In this document: in pieces, positions 25,659-35,579 of the stretch
Layout: each line of letters starts with the position of its first letter
Position numbering within the stretch: the stretch's first letter is position 1
Source: Bacteroidaceae bacterium
GTDB lineage: Bacteria > Bacteroidota > Bacteroidia > Bacteroidales > Bacteroidaceae
NCBI GenBank assembly: GCA_017547165.1
Contig: JAFYQK010000008.1
Coordinates: 1-49,387 of the forward strand
Reading direction: 5' to 3'
DNA: 49,387 bases
Notes under the pieces: generated by a model
Database searches by the model: none
Seen by the model: the letters and a program-made list of their open reading frames with translations, nothing else
Told to the model about the DNA's origin: nothing
Made by a program: the position numbers and the translations under genes

Positions 25659-26984
25659 CTATGGAGCAATACATGCCTTAATGATCGGCAAGCCAAGAAC
25701 CATTTTCAAAATTTCCTCTGGAGTTGTGGAAGTACCACTATTCAGCAGTGCAGAGACACCTTGGTCAATTTTGTCAACTTTTTGTTGTATTGCTCCTATA
25801 ATCTTCTGATAAAATGCTTTTCTTGCGGCGGCATCATTAATATCACCACATTTTATATTCTCAAGGTCTGAGTTATCCAACAATGTTATACCTATATTCA
25901 TGTCATGATTGCCAAATAAATGTGCATATTCAAGATAATTTTCTTTTGTTTTAGGTGCAAGATGAGCAACACCTAATTTCAAAGTGTTAAGGCAGCCTTT
26001 ATTCAAGAACGCTTGTGTATTGCCGGCAAAAATAAAGAGAGAGGGAATAGAATACTTGCGAGAATCGAGATTCGCCCATGACTTCTTATATAAATTGATG
26101 TATGTTGGTGTGAAATGAAGCACCCACTCACCTCCTACATCACCAGAGAAAATAGCCTCTGCACGAGCCTCTAATTGCTTGCGCAATGATTTCTGGACGT
26201 TCTCTGGCACAGCCTTCTCGTTTTTATCTATAACACCTAACAAAGTGTTATATTTCTCCACATCTTTTCCTTGCAACCCTAACACAAATGTGTCCACAAC
26301 TTCTGAAGTCTCTTCTGCCAAGAACTGCTTCAAGAAAGCAATATATTGTTGCACACCAGCAATCATCAAGCCGTCTGTACCATATGTGAGATTGGGCAAC
26401 ACATCCTCTTCTAACCATGGCAAGACTAAATCTTTATAGTTGACGGCATAATAATTGATTTTGTCTTTGAGGGCAGATGGCAGGCTATCATCAGAAGGTT
26501 CCTTTGTGCCATCTGCAGTGAGATAAACCACGTAGATGTTGTTTTTGACATTGACATTACGATTATTGTACCAATTATCGTACCAATCCTCAAACTTATC
26601 TTTATCTACTTCATCTACTGTAGCGATGTAGCGTGCCAACTGTTTTTCAGTATCGCCTGCGCCATAAATCTTATTTTCAATGATAACATGAACATCATCG
26701 TACTGAATGTACAAATCTATGAAACCGGTTCCCTTGGGGCCTATAGCCTTCTTTTGATCGGTGATGCAGACAGGCCTCTGGGTGGGCATAGGCAAACCGA
26801 TCCTTTCCAAAAATGAATTCAAGAAGTGAGAATTGCTGTTCTGCAACAGGCATTTCAAGACTTTTGTGTTTGCATTCTCATTGGCATTTGCCAAGTCAAA
26901 AAGCAAAAACTTGCCATTCTTAGCCTCATACTCTTTGTAAAACTCGCTGACAAGATTCCCTTGGTCAATTGTTACGTTTTTCAT
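25659..26984 (-). CDS. PD-(D/E)XK nuclease-superfamily protein (second copy)
   Basis: The 441-residue protein shares the layout of the gene at 22366-23766. NENANTKVLKCLLQ (about residues 35-48) is the N-terminal helix, FIDLYIQ holds Asp 90, and VHVIIENKIYGAGDTEKQ supplies Glu 103 and Lys 105 with a Gln at 115. The rest is diverged: the two proteins are paralogues only in the first 150 or so residues by eye, with another shared stretch NNIYVVYLTADGTKE versus NNVWVFYMTGDGSKE (about 155-170). The gene looks richer in A and T than the flanking housekeeping genes, consistent with separate acquisition. It has its own promoter at 27028-27058. Function unknown. Confidence 0.82.
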   Translation of the reverse strand: MKNVTIDQGNLVSEFYKEYEAKNGKFLLFDLANANENANTKVLKCLLQNSNSHFLNSFLERIGLPMPTQRPVCITDQKKAIGPKGTGFIDLYIQYDDVHVIIENKIYGAGDTEKQLARYIATVDEVDKDKFEDWYDNWYNNRNVNVKNNIYVVYLTADGTKEPSDDSLPSALKDKINYYAVNYKDLVLPWLEEDVLPNLTYGTDGLMIAGVQQYIAFLKQFLAEETSEVVDTFVLGLQGKDVEKYNTLLGVIDKNEKAVPENVQKSLRKQLEARAEAIFSGDVGGEWVLHFTPTYINLYKKSWANLDSRKYSIPSLFIFAGNTQAFLNKGCLNTLKLGVAHLAPKTKENYLEYAHLFGNHDMNIGITLLDNSDLENIKCGDINDAAARKAFYQKIIGAIQQKVDKIDQGVSALLNSGTSTTPEEILKMVLGLPIIKACIAP

Positions 26985-27027
26985 TTCACCTCAAGTATTT
27001 TAGTGTAAATTACATAGTTTTTCAGCA

Positions 27028-27058
27028 TAAAGTTAGCAAATAAACCGCAGATTGCCAA
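27028..27058 (-). promoter_or_regulatory. Promoter of the second nuclease-like gene
   Basis: On the minus strand TTGG (27055-27058), a 19-bp spacer and TAACTTTA (27028-27035) approximate the Bacteroidetes -33/-7 pattern with one mismatch in each box. The leader would be about 40 nt. Confidence 0.5.
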
Positions 27059-27407
27059 GACATCCTTTGGTTCTTTTTGGTCCATTTTAGTTCATTATAG
27101 TTGCAAACCGGCCGCGCCCCCCACTATCTTGTGTATTTACAATACCTTACAACCATGCCACAATTCTTGTCACGCTATCCATCATTGTATACCACCAGTA
27201 CAAAGTCAGCAAACAGATGAAACCTTTTCATGGAAATACCAAAGATTGGAGCAATTATTTTCTCATATCACCCTGGGGACCACAGTTAACCCGTAATACG
27301 CCAATGTCCGTTTTTCAGGAGAGGGAAATCCTATACTTATTGTATTACCCAAATCGGAATTCTCACGCCAATGCACTAAAAGACCAGAAACTGCTGTCTG
27401 TATTTAG

Positions 27408-27671
27408 CAGTTTTTACATAAAAGTGCTGTTTTTTTGAGGCAGTTTTACTATTTCGGACATGCCTATGTGGTCAAAGACGACATAGAGTATGGCCATCTG
27501 AACGAGGTACCGCTATGGGCCTTCGGATTGATGTATTAAACCCTCCATGCTACGCTAAGTGCCGATACGTTAACGCCAGCATCATTGTATCAGTATGTCA
27601 AAGAACGCTTTCTCTCACTCTACCACCGCACATCCACAATGCAAAGATACGACATTCGACGGACGATGTGA
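27408..27671 (+). pseudogene. Coding remnant with in-frame stop, unrecognised
   Basis: One frame reads QFYYFGHAYVVKDD, then EYGHLNEVPLWAFGLMY, a TAA at 27537, and continues in the same frame with TLHATLSADTLTPASLYQYV and KERFLSLYHRTSTMQRYDI before a final TGA at 27669-27671. The composition is protein-like on both sides of the stop, which suggests the end of a gene inactivated by a nonsense mutation and 5' loss. I cannot name the family. Confidence 0.5.
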
Positions 27672-27950
27672 GAATTATGGTGAATTAGCAACAGGAAAAT
27701 ACTGATAATTAGCAAAAAAATGGGACAAGTTCTGCAAGTCCATTCCTCGCTATCATTTTTACCGAAAAATACCCCGCCCCCCTACAAAACACCCGCCCCC
27801 GTGTCACCCTTTACCGCCAAAGTCAACGAACCAAGACCATAAAGTCAACCCTTTCAGTATGGAAAAACCCTTTAAATGGGGGACGTTTTCACAGAAGTGT
27901 TTAGCACTCAATCGAATTAAACATCTTATAATCAACCATTTGCCATAGCA

Positions 27951-28047
27951 TTAACAGTTTAACAGTTAGAAAATATGCCACTGTATGTGTGTTGTCTTCC
28001 CAAGGGGGGCTGACAGCATAGGATATTTATAACTGTTAAACTGTTAA
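27951..28047. repeat. 18-bp perfect inverted repeat, 61-bp spacer
   Basis: TTAACAGTTTAACAGTTA (27951-27968) is the exact reverse complement of the sequence at 28030-28047. Each arm is itself two direct copies of TAACAGTT (or its complement), and a further CTGTTAAC follows at about 28049. It resembles a recombination or multi-site protein-binding element. Confidence 0.8.
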
Positions 28048-28571
28048 TCTGTTAACGAAGAAAACATTGATGTAAAGGTATATTACCACCTCACGAGCAA
28101 CCAAAACACAGGCGACAAAATGCACAGACAATGGATTTGCAGAAAATGAAGGCAAAACCGTTGGCCAACTGCAGTGACAGCAAACATCGTTTTAATCACT
28201 GATATTCAACGCGTTAATACCTCATTATAAGTAAGAAGGGATGCGCAATCGCTCTGCCGTTCTGGTTTGTCACATCGCCCGCGAGATGTTGTCACGATGT
28301 CTTGCGCCTCGCAACACGAACACAACGTCGTCGCCTCACGAGGAACAGAAACGAGCAACACGAAGACCCGGCCCTCAACACCCCCAGTAAATCAGTGTAA
28401 TGATTTATTACCATACAGCGCATACCTGCCCCATCCTTTTTCTTACACGCCATGCCAGTCAGGCAAACATTTCTCTTGGTTGCAAGTTGCAAAATAATCC
28501 GTGAAAATCTGTTGCATCTGTGTCATCAGTGGGCATTTCTAAGTTACTCACGTTCGGATTTACTCAAATAA

Positions 28572-28603
28572 TTTGGTAAATCCCTCACTTAATCGTAACT
28601 TTA
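28572..28603 (+). promoter_or_regulatory. Promoter of glnS
   Basis: TTTG (28572-28575), a 20-bp spacer and TAACTTTA (28596-28603) match the Bacteroidetes -33/-7 pattern with one mismatch, about 30 bp before the glnS ATG. Confidence 0.7.
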
Positions 28604-28633
28604 CCGCCCGAAATAAGAATATACTATAATATA

Positions 28634-30385
28634 ATGGCTACTATCGAAACACAGGAGGCTCCAGCGAAGAGCCTTAATTTCATCGAGAAACAAATAGTGG
28701 AGGACCTGGCAGAGGGCAAGAATGGAGGACGCTTGCAGACACGTTTCCCACCCGAACCCAACGGATACCTGCACATCGGTCATGCTAAGGCTATTGCAAT
28801 GGATTTTGGGGTGGCAGAGAAATTCGGCGGTGTGTGCAACCTGCGCATGGATGACACCAACCCCCAGAAGGAGGATATGGAATACGTGCGTGCCATAGAG
28901 CGCGATATCCAATGGCTTGGGTACAAGTGGGGCAAGGTTTGCTATGCCAGCGACTATTTCCAGGACCTTTGGGACTTTGCCGAGTGGTGCATCCAGACAG
29001 GCAAGGCATATATTGATGAGCAGACCTCAGAAGAGATTGCTGCCCAGAAGGGGACTCCCACCGAGCCAGGTCAGAATAGCCCTTACCGCGACCGCCCCGC
29101 AGAGGAAAGTCTAGCACTTTTCCGCGAGATGAATAGCGGCAATGTAGAGCCCGGCAAGATGATTCTGCGTGCCAAGATAGATATGGCAAGTCCCAACATG
29201 CATTTCCGCGATCCTATAATGTACCGCGTACTCAACATGCCTCACTGGCGCACAGGCAACAAGTGGAACGCCTACCCCATGTACGACTTCACACACGGAC
29301 AGAGCGACTATCTTGAGGGTGTGACACACTCTATCTGCACCCTTGAGTTCGTACCCCACCGCGACCTATACGACTTGTTCGTTACATGGATAAAGGAATG
29401 GAGAGGTGACGAGGGCGACATTGAGGACAACCGTCCACGTCAGTTCGAGTTCAACAAACTGAACCTGAACTACACACTCATGTCCAAGCGCAACCTGCTC
29501 ATACTGACCCAGGAGCAGGTGGTAAACGGCTGGGACGACCCCCGCATGCCCACCATCTGCGGCATACGCCGTCGCGGATACAGCCCCCAGGCAATACTGA
29601 AGTTCATAGACAAAATTGGCTACACCACCTTCGACGCCCTCAACGACATCAAACTGATGGAGGCCGCCTGCCGCGAGGACCTCAACACCCGTGCCTTGCG
29701 CGTGAGTGCCGTGGTTGACCCCGTGCGCCTCGTCATCGACAACTATCCCGAAGGACAGGTGGAGGAGATGGTGGCAACAAACAATCCTGAGGATGAAAAC
29801 TCAGAAACTCACATCATACGCTTCTCTCGCGAACTATATATCGAACGCGAAGACTTTATGGAAGATGGCGGCAAGAAGTTCATGCGCCTTGGCCCAGGCA
29901 AGGAGGTGCGACTGAAGAATGCCTACATCATCAAGTGCGACGAGGATGCAAGCAAGTGCATAGAGAAGGATGCAGAGGGCAATATCACCTGCATACATGC
30001 CACTTACGATCCAGATAGCCGTAGCGGTATGCCTGGTGCAGACCGTAAGATTAAGGGTAAGACCCTGCATTGGGTAAGTTGCAACCATAGCATTCCTTGC
30101 GAGGTGCGCGACTACAACTGCCTCTGGACATGCGAGAATCCTCGCGATGCCATCAAGCAGTACGAGAAGGAGAATGGCGTGCGCGGTATCGATGCCATGC
30201 GTCCATTCCTCAATCCAGAGTCTCTGCGCGTGAACAAGAACGCATTCATCGAAGAGTGGGCTGCCACCCTACCCCACTATTCTTATCTGCAATTCCAACG
30301 CATTGGCTACTATAATGTAGATATTGACTCTACTCCCAAGAAACCAGTCTTCAACAAGACCGTTGGTTTGAGAGATACTAAGTAA
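28634..30385 (+). CDS. glnS: Glutamine-tRNA ligase
   Basis: The 583-residue enzyme charges tRNA-Gln with glutamine in the cytoplasm. It is a class I synthetase. RFPPEPNGYLHIGHAKAI (about residues 36-53) contains the HIGH motif and LMSKRNL (near 285) the KMSKR-type loop. The catalytic fold also has LRMDDTNPQKED and the glutamine-specific MYDFTHGQSDYLEG. The C-terminal anticodon-binding beta barrels follow, and the end (YNVDIDSTPKKPVFNKTVGL) matches bacterial and eukaryotic GlnRS. Length is within the normal 550-580 range. It has a clear promoter, and a TPR protein gene starts 34 bp after its stop, probably co-transcribed. Confidence 0.97.
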   Translation: MATIETQEAPAKSLNFIEKQIVEDLAEGKNGGRLQTRFPPEPNGYLHIGHAKAIAMDFGVAEKFGGVCNLRMDDTNPQKEDMEYVRAIERDIQWLGYKWGKVCYASDYFQDLWDFAEWCIQTGKAYIDEQTSEEIAAQKGTPTEPGQNSPYRDRPAEESLALFREMNSGNVEPGKMILRAKIDMASPNMHFRDPIMYRVLNMPHWRTGNKWNAYPMYDFTHGQSDYLEGVTHSICTLEFVPHRDLYDLFVTWIKEWRGDEGDIEDNRPRQFEFNKLNLNYTLMSKRNLLILTQEQVVNGWDDPRMPTICGIRRRGYSPQAILKFIDKIGYTTFDALNDIKLMEAACREDLNTRALRVSAVVDPVRLVIDNYPEGQVEEMVATNNPEDENSETHIIRFSRELYIEREDFMEDGGKKFMRLGPGKEVRLKNAYIIKCDEDASKCIEKDAEGNITCIHATYDPDSRSGMPGADRKIKGKTLHWVSCNHSIPCEVRDYNCLWTCENPRDAIKQYEKENGVRGIDAMRPFLNPESLRVNKNAFIEEWAATLPHYSYLQFQRIGYYNVDIDSTPKKPVFNKTVGLRDTK

Positions 30386-30419
30386 ATTGTATACTGGAGA
30401 CACCAAAACAAATCGGCAT

Positions 30420-31565
30420 ATGCAAGAGGACGACGAAGACTATTTCAATTCGGACGACTTTCTGGACATACTGCATCGTTACGAGCATGAAGTGACTATT
30501 GGCCAACAGCCATACATGGATTGTGACGAATTGATAGATGTTGCCGATTACTATATGAGTAAGGGCAGGCACGAAGATGCCAAACAGGCAACAATTCTCG
30601 CTATGGATTTATATCCCGAAGCTGAGGATCCAGTAACGATGATGGCCGACATCTTCTTTGAAACACAACATTGGTCTGAGGCTGTTGTATGGTTGAATAA
30701 GGTATTGGACAATACACCCTTTGACATCCAGGCGTGGCTTAATATTACAGATGCCCAGATACAATGTGATCAGTTTGCCGAAGCCTTAGAGAGCACAGAA
30801 TACGCCTTGGCCATCCAGCCATCAAATAATCATGCTCTGCTCCAGAAGGCATATGCGCTTTCCAGAATGGAGCGTTTCAAAGAGGCAGACGAGTGGTTCC
30901 ATAAATATCTTTCCAAATGTCCAGAAGACGAATTGGCTCTCTATCACTCAGCATTTAATCTGTGCTTTCTTGAACAATATGAAGAAGCTAACGAGATGCT
31001 CATCAAGGCAGAGCAATTGAGCCAAGGATTAAGTCCAGAACATCTAAACATTTGCTTACAACGTTCATATACAGAAGCCCGTATAGGACACCAGCAGGAG
31101 GCATTAGATGCATTGGAGAGGGCAAAGGGTTTCAACGACCCTTACACACAAGTAGACTATAACATACTTACCGGTCATATCCACTTACTCTTCAGTCAAA
31201 AGGAAAAAGCCATAGAGTATTTCTCACAAGCCCTGCACGACTCTAAAAACCTGCTCATGACAATGCGCAATATCGCACAGATATTTATGGATTGTCAGGA
31301 CTTTGTTTCGGCCACAAAGATTGTCCAAGAAATAGAAGAGGCGGTGGAAAAACCAGAATATCAAGATATGAAGGAAGAGGTAACAAAGGCCATCTACCCT
31401 GTTCAGGCCTATTGCTATTATCAAACTGGACATAAAGCCGAGTTTGTACATTACTTACAAAAGGCAATAGAACTGAACCCCAAGGACACCCAATTCTTCT
31501 TCAAGGATATATTCCCTTTAGGTGCAAAACCAGAGGAATACATGTTCTATATTGATAGTATATAG
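30420..31565 (+). CDS. Tetratricopeptide-repeat protein
   Basis: The 381-residue protein begins MQEDDEDYFNSDDF (the TTG at 30387 is less likely because it would lie 2 bp from the glnS stop). It is built almost wholly of TPR helical hairpins: examples are YYMSKGRHEDAKQATILAMD, EAVVWLNKVLDNTPFDIQAW, FAEALESTEYALAIQPSNNH, RFKEADEWFHKYLSKCPEDE and KAIEYFSQALHDSKNLLMTM. No signal peptide or membrane segment is seen. Such proteins scaffold protein complexes; the partner is unknown. It follows glnS and is closed by a strong terminator. Confidence 0.9.
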   Translation: MQEDDEDYFNSDDFLDILHRYEHEVTIGQQPYMDCDELIDVADYYMSKGRHEDAKQATILAMDLYPEAEDPVTMMADIFFETQHWSEAVVWLNKVLDNTPFDIQAWLNITDAQIQCDQFAEALESTEYALAIQPSNNHALLQKAYALSRMERFKEADEWFHKYLSKCPEDELALYHSAFNLCFLEQYEEANEMLIKAEQLSQGLSPEHLNICLQRSYTEARIGHQQEALDALERAKGFNDPYTQVDYNILTGHIHLLFSQKEKAIEYFSQALHDSKNLLMTMRNIAQIFMDCQDFVSATKIVQEIEEAVEKPEYQDMKEEVTKAIYPVQAYCYYQTGHKAEFVHYLQKAIELNPKDTQFFFKDIFPLGAKPEEYMFYIDSI

Positions 31566-31587
31566 TTGTCTTTTCTATAATAATCTA

Positions 31588-31625
31588 TTAGGGCTGAATA
31601 CCATTGAGGTAGTATTCAGCCCTAA
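31588..31625. terminator. Bidirectional hairpin terminator
   Basis: TTAGGGCTGAATAC (31588-31601) pairs perfectly over 14 bp with GTATTCAGCCCTAA (31612-31625); the loop is 10 nt. It lies between the convergent TPR gene and fkp and can serve both. Confidence 0.85.
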
Positions 31626-31662
31626 TTATTAATATCTACAATATTTTAGAGATTTACAGATA

Positions 31663-34500
31663 TCAACTTCGTGAAATCTGAAGACCAGTGCGTGACATTG
31701 CCATCTCGACAAAGCGTGCTCTATCGTTGGGACGATCTTTGGAAAGTATCTCGCGAATTCGTAGCGCAGCTGATGGATCTTTTGCTACCATATAGAGGAA
31801 ACCACCGCCGCCTGCTCCTGGTAATTTCAGGCCAAGACACAAGTCATCTATTTTGTTTATGATAGTCTGTACTTGCTCTGGATTAGTGCCACTATCAAGC
31901 AACTGGTTCTGGTGCCAGGTCTTACCCACCAAGGCACCGAGTGTACTGAAATTGCCACGCATAATAGCTTGGGCTACATCCTGAGCATGACACTTCATCT
32001 CGTCCAAAAGAGTGAGATTCTCTGTCTCATAGAGGAACATTCCTCGAACTATTTCTGCTAGAATCTTTTTAGCCGTACGAGTTATGCCAGTATAGTAAAG
32101 CAGATGACAAGCTTTATACTGAGGATCTGTGAACATATTATCGTTTAGCCAACTAATCTCAGGTGTCTGTTCAAACCCACCTTGAGTAGTGAGCAACTTA
32201 ACTCCGTGCAGGACACCACCATACTGGTCTTGCCATCCGCCACCAGTGGTAAGCAATTGTTCGAGTACCAAAGTACGGTTGCATATTTCGTTCTTGCTCC
32301 ATCCCAAACCACAGAAATCACTGACAGCCCCTAAAACGGTTGCAGCAAGGATAGAACTGGTACCTAAACCACTTCCGGCAGGGATAGCACTGAGCAGAGT
32401 TACCTCTATACCAGACCCAAAGTCTTTCAACTGCTCCTCAAGTGACTTGTATTTCTTCTCACAAAACTGTGGCAAGAAACCAGCAAGAGCGAGGGCCGCC
32501 TTAGGTATGGAGAAAGGAGAACCAACCTTGGCAAAATCGGCTAGTTCCTCCCATGTTGTGAGAGTCTCTATCGCACCAAGATCAATGCTTCGAAGCACTA
32601 TATTAAATTCTTTCGAAGGTTTGACATAAGTCTGCAAGGGAGGTTGGCCATTTAACTCAATAGCCATATTCACAACACTTCCACCCGATGTGAGACAATA
32701 TGGAGGAGTGTCGGTCCAACCACCAGCAAGATCTATACGCACAGGACTACGACCCCATACTATCTGATCGCTATATACATCCAAATGAGGCATCTGGCGG
32801 TGCATCAACACATCTTCAGTAAGACCATCAGCAAGTAGCGAAAATGCGCGTGCACTTTCTACCGATCCGTCTTGTCCATTGAGTTCCTTCAACTGAGCAC
32901 GGAACATGTGGTCGTTGATTTTCTTAAGCAAGGGTTCGGTTTCGGGCAAAGCCTCGGGCACTGGCACCTGAAGATTATGGAACTCTTGAGCCAGATCCTT
33001 CAGGTTGGTTTGATAAAATATACTACATCTATGATTGTTGGCCAGGGCTGTCAAATTCTCTTTTCGCAGAGAAAGACGTTGCTGCTGCAAGCGACGCAGA
33101 TTTGCCATATCACTTATTTCGTTTGCAGAAAGACGCTTTGCAGTTCGCCATTCGTCAGTCAAATCCAAAGGTTCCTCTGCAATCATCCATTGTAGCAGTT
33201 TACCCATCTGCTCAACGTTATCACATACAGGGAAGATACGACTGTTTTGCAAGTCAGTGTTACCATCGATCTCATCTGGCAAGATATTTCGCTTGTCAAG
33301 CCAGTCAGCAACAGAAGTACCAAGATATTCGGTTGCTTGATCTCGAAGTTCACCTCGCATAGCATCATTAAAGCCATAAGGTCGCAACACCCATTGAGTG
33401 TCCCCAATAGGTACAATATCAACACAAATACCAGGTTGTAGAGAAATATGCCAATTGTTAAACGGTACACCTGTGATGATGTTATCGTGTGTAAGTGTCC
33501 ACGACGAAGGCACCCAAGAATTCTCTATCCAAGTATTCTTATTGCTGGGCGTAAATTTGATCTCGTGGTGGCAATTTTGGGTAAAAATGCTTGGGTGAGC
33601 CTTTACGCCAAGATGCATGATAGCACGCTGATCGTACACAAGGTTCTGTATGGCCATAGTGGAACTTATCATCTCACGTGATGTGCCATAGTGGTAGAAC
33701 TCACCGTCCTGAAGTGGCAGCACGGCTACCTTAAGTTTAGAGAGTTCCTTGTCAACAATAGTTGGGTTGTCTCCAAGCGCCTGACCAAAATCACTATAAA
33801 GGTCGTAATTGAGTATCTCGCCATCAGCAGATGTACTCTTACTCATGAGCAAATTCACTGCCTTGTCTGAGAGCAACCATATACCGATGTCCATTAGAAA
33901 CAGATGCGTATGCATCAACTCACCCAACTTCTCTACACTAGGTTTCTGCAACACAAAATCCAATGCCTCTGGAGTTTCTCTTTTAGAGAGGAATACACCA
34001 TGGTTCTTAGCCAAAGAAGGATCAACCCACAGACCATAGCATACTACATCTGCATCTGGAATCTGTTGCAACTTGCCGGCACGAATATAAACATCTCCGG
34101 AAGCAATCAAAGTACGAAGTCCTTCTGGAGCAGCATTCATTATACGCTGATATAATGGCAATTGCAACTGAAGCAGATTTTGACCTATACGCTGACCACG
34201 AGCCCATCGGAACACTGGTATGGGAGTGAGAACCTTGCCACTTGGAGCATAACCTGGCAAACGACGGCTCTGTCCACCGGCATGAAGCAGAATACGTTTC
34301 TCTTGCGAAAGCCACGCTGCAAAACTCTTCTCGGGAGCCTCCTCCTGATGGCAAGCCTCCATCAGCCAGTTTGTACCTCCACCACTGCCTAATCTTGCCC
34401 CTACAGGGTCTGAGGTACAGAAATATTCTTCACGACTTACTCCAGCCACATCATGAAAACATTCAACCAAATTGGGAGGGAGGGACAATAACTTCTTCAT
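31663..34500 (-). CDS. fkp: Bifunctional L-fucokinase/GDP-L-fucose pyrophosphorylase
   Basis: At 945 residues this matches the Bacteroides Fkp protein in size and layout. The N-terminal half begins MKKLLSLPPNLVECF and has GARLGSGGGTNWLMEA, HAGGQSRRLPGYAPSGK and a GT-A pyrophosphorylase fold. The C-terminal half is a GHMP kinase: VRIDLAGGWTDTPPYCLTSG (about residues 581-600), the ATP loop IPAGSGLGTSSILAATVLGA (about 702-721) and PGAGGGGFLYMV near the end. It phosphorylates L-fucose and then forms GDP-fucose with GTP, which is used to fucosylate surface glycans and proteins. It is the last gene of the minus-strand GDP-fucose cluster, 78 bp after fcl. Confidence 0.96.
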   Translation of the reverse strand: MKKLLSLPPNLVECFHDVAGVSREEYFCTSDPVGARLGSGGGTNWLMEACHQEEAPEKSFAAWLSQEKRILLHAGGQSRRLPGYAPSGKVLTPIPVFRWARGQRIGQNLLQLQLPLYQRIMNAAPEGLRTLIASGDVYIRAGKLQQIPDADVVCYGLWVDPSLAKNHGVFLSKRETPEALDFVLQKPSVEKLGELMHTHLFLMDIGIWLLSDKAVNLLMSKSTSADGEILNYDLYSDFGQALGDNPTIVDKELSKLKVAVLPLQDGEFYHYGTSREMISSTMAIQNLVYDQRAIMHLGVKAHPSIFTQNCHHEIKFTPSNKNTWIENSWVPSSWTLTHDNIITGVPFNNWHISLQPGICVDIVPIGDTQWVLRPYGFNDAMRGELRDQATEYLGTSVADWLDKRNILPDEIDGNTDLQNSRIFPVCDNVEQMGKLLQWMIAEEPLDLTDEWRTAKRLSANEISDMANLRRLQQQRLSLRKENLTALANNHRCSIFYQTNLKDLAQEFHNLQVPVPEALPETEPLLKKINDHMFRAQLKELNGQDGSVESARAFSLLADGLTEDVLMHRQMPHLDVYSDQIVWGRSPVRIDLAGGWTDTPPYCLTSGGSVVNMAIELNGQPPLQTYVKPSKEFNIVLRSIDLGAIETLTTWEELADFAKVGSPFSIPKAALALAGFLPQFCEKKYKSLEEQLKDFGSGIEVTLLSAIPAGSGLGTSSILAATVLGAVSDFCGLGWSKNEICNRTLVLEQLLTTGGGWQDQYGGVLHGVKLLTTQGGFEQTPEISWLNDNMFTDPQYKACHLLYYTGITRTAKKILAEIVRGMFLYETENLTLLDEMKCHAQDVAQAIMRGNFSTLGALVGKTWHQNQLLDSGTNPEQVQTIINKIDDLCLGLKLPGAGGGGFLYMVAKDPSAALRIREILSKDRPNDRARFVEMAMSRTGLQISRS

Positions 34501-34578
34501 TGTGATATATATATTATGGTATATGTATTAAATTTTCTATTTATAAAACCTTCTCAATAAGTCATTCTCTCTACTACC

Positions 34579-35520
34579 CTATCGCTCTGCACGCATAGGA
34601 TTGTTTAAAAAGTCGTGATAACTCATACGGATACCATCTTCAAGTTCAATACGATAAGTCCACCCCATAGCCTTTGCCTTGCTGACATCCAATAATTTGC
34701 GCGGAGTGCCATTTGGTTTGGTTGTATCCCAAAGGATGTTTCCTTCATACCCAATAACCTTAGCAACCAACTCAGTGAGTTCCTTGATGGACAATTCCTT
34801 GCCTGTACCAGCATTAACCGTCTCATTGCCACTATAATTATTCATCAAAAAGACACACAGATTGGCCAAGTCGTCCACATAGAGGAATTCACGCAAAGGC
34901 GAACCATCTCCCCAACAGGTAACTTCACTCAATCCAAGTTCCTTTGCTTCGTGAAAACGCCGTATTAGTGCAGGAAGAACATGAGAATGTGTTGGGTGAT
35001 AATTGTCGTTGGGTCCATATAGATTAGTTGGCATCAGAGAAATAAAATCGGTACCATATTGACGATTGAGATATTCGCAATACTTCAGTCCGCTAATTTT
35101 TGCCAAGGCATAAGCCTCGTTGGTCTGTTCCAATTCTCCAGTCAGCAGACATGACTCTGGCATTGGTTGAGGTGCCATGCGAGGATAGATGCACGACGAA
35201 CCAAGAAACTCCAATTTCTTACATCCATTTCTCCATGCTGCATTGATGACATTCATCTCTAGCATCATATTCTCGTACATAAAGTCAGCCAAAGCTGTGT
35301 GATTGGCAATTATTCCCCCCACTTTTGCCGCAGCAAGAAAAACATACTCGGGCTTCTCTTGCTCAAAGAAGGCATTAACAGCATTTTGGTTCGTGAGATC
35401 AAGTTCGGAATGTGTTCGGGTGATGATGTTATTATATCCTTGCCTTTTCAACTCTCGGACAATTGCGCTTCCCACCATCCCACGATGACCTGCAACATAT
35501 ATTTTAGAACTCAGTTCCAT
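34579..35520 (-). CDS. fcl: GDP-L-fucose synthase
   Basis: The 313-residue enzyme is a short-chain dehydrogenase-type epimerase/reductase. It begins with the Rossmann loop [17 protein letters not shown] (residues 9-25). [17 protein letters not shown] is the Fcl-specific segment with catalytic Ser and Cys residues, [15 protein letters not shown] carries the YxxxK pair, and [16 protein letters not shown] completes the family pattern. It converts GDP-4-keto-6-deoxymannose, the Gmd product, to GDP-L-fucose with NADPH. It lies between gmd (59 bp upstream) and fkp on the minus strand. Confidence 0.97.
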   Translation of the reverse strand: MELSSKIYVAGHRGMVGSAIVRELKRQGYNNIITRTHSELDLTNQNAVNAFFEQEKPEYVFLAAAKVGGIIANHTALADFMYENMMLEMNVINAAWRNGCKKLEFLGSSCIYPRMAPQPMPESCLLTGELEQTNEAYALAKISGLKYCEYLNRQYGTDFISLMPTNLYGPNDNYHPTHSHVLPALIRRFHEAKELGLSEVTCWGDGSPLREFLYVDDLANLCVFLMNNYSGNETVNAGTGKELSIKELTELVAKVIGYEGNILWDTTKPNGTPRKLLDVSKAKAMGWTYRIELEDGIRMSYHDFLNNPMRAER

Positions 35521-35579
35521 AAATATTTTTTCTCTATCCTACCATATTAATAAATAAAGAGAAGGTATTTTTGTCCAAA

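Larger units (their letters stand above)
27059..28571. other. 1.5-kb intergenic region with gene remnants and repeats
   Basis: No intact gene is supported here. It contains a broken coding fragment (27408-27671), two runs of C-rich sequence near 27775-27815, an 18-bp inverted repeat (27951-28047) and a CG-rich patch at about 28260-28380. The frame at 27217-27438 lacks family features. The mixture suggests decayed accessory DNA between the nuclease-like genes and glnS. Confidence 0.6.

Noticed and set aside
27217-27438. A 73-codon plus-strand frame in the intergenic region
   Set aside because: No domain, no promoter and no homologous neighbour; the composition does not differ from the surrounding non-coding DNA.
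27951-28047. Insertion-sequence ends
   Set aside because: Only 61 bp lie between the arms, there is no transposase, and no flanking target duplication was found.
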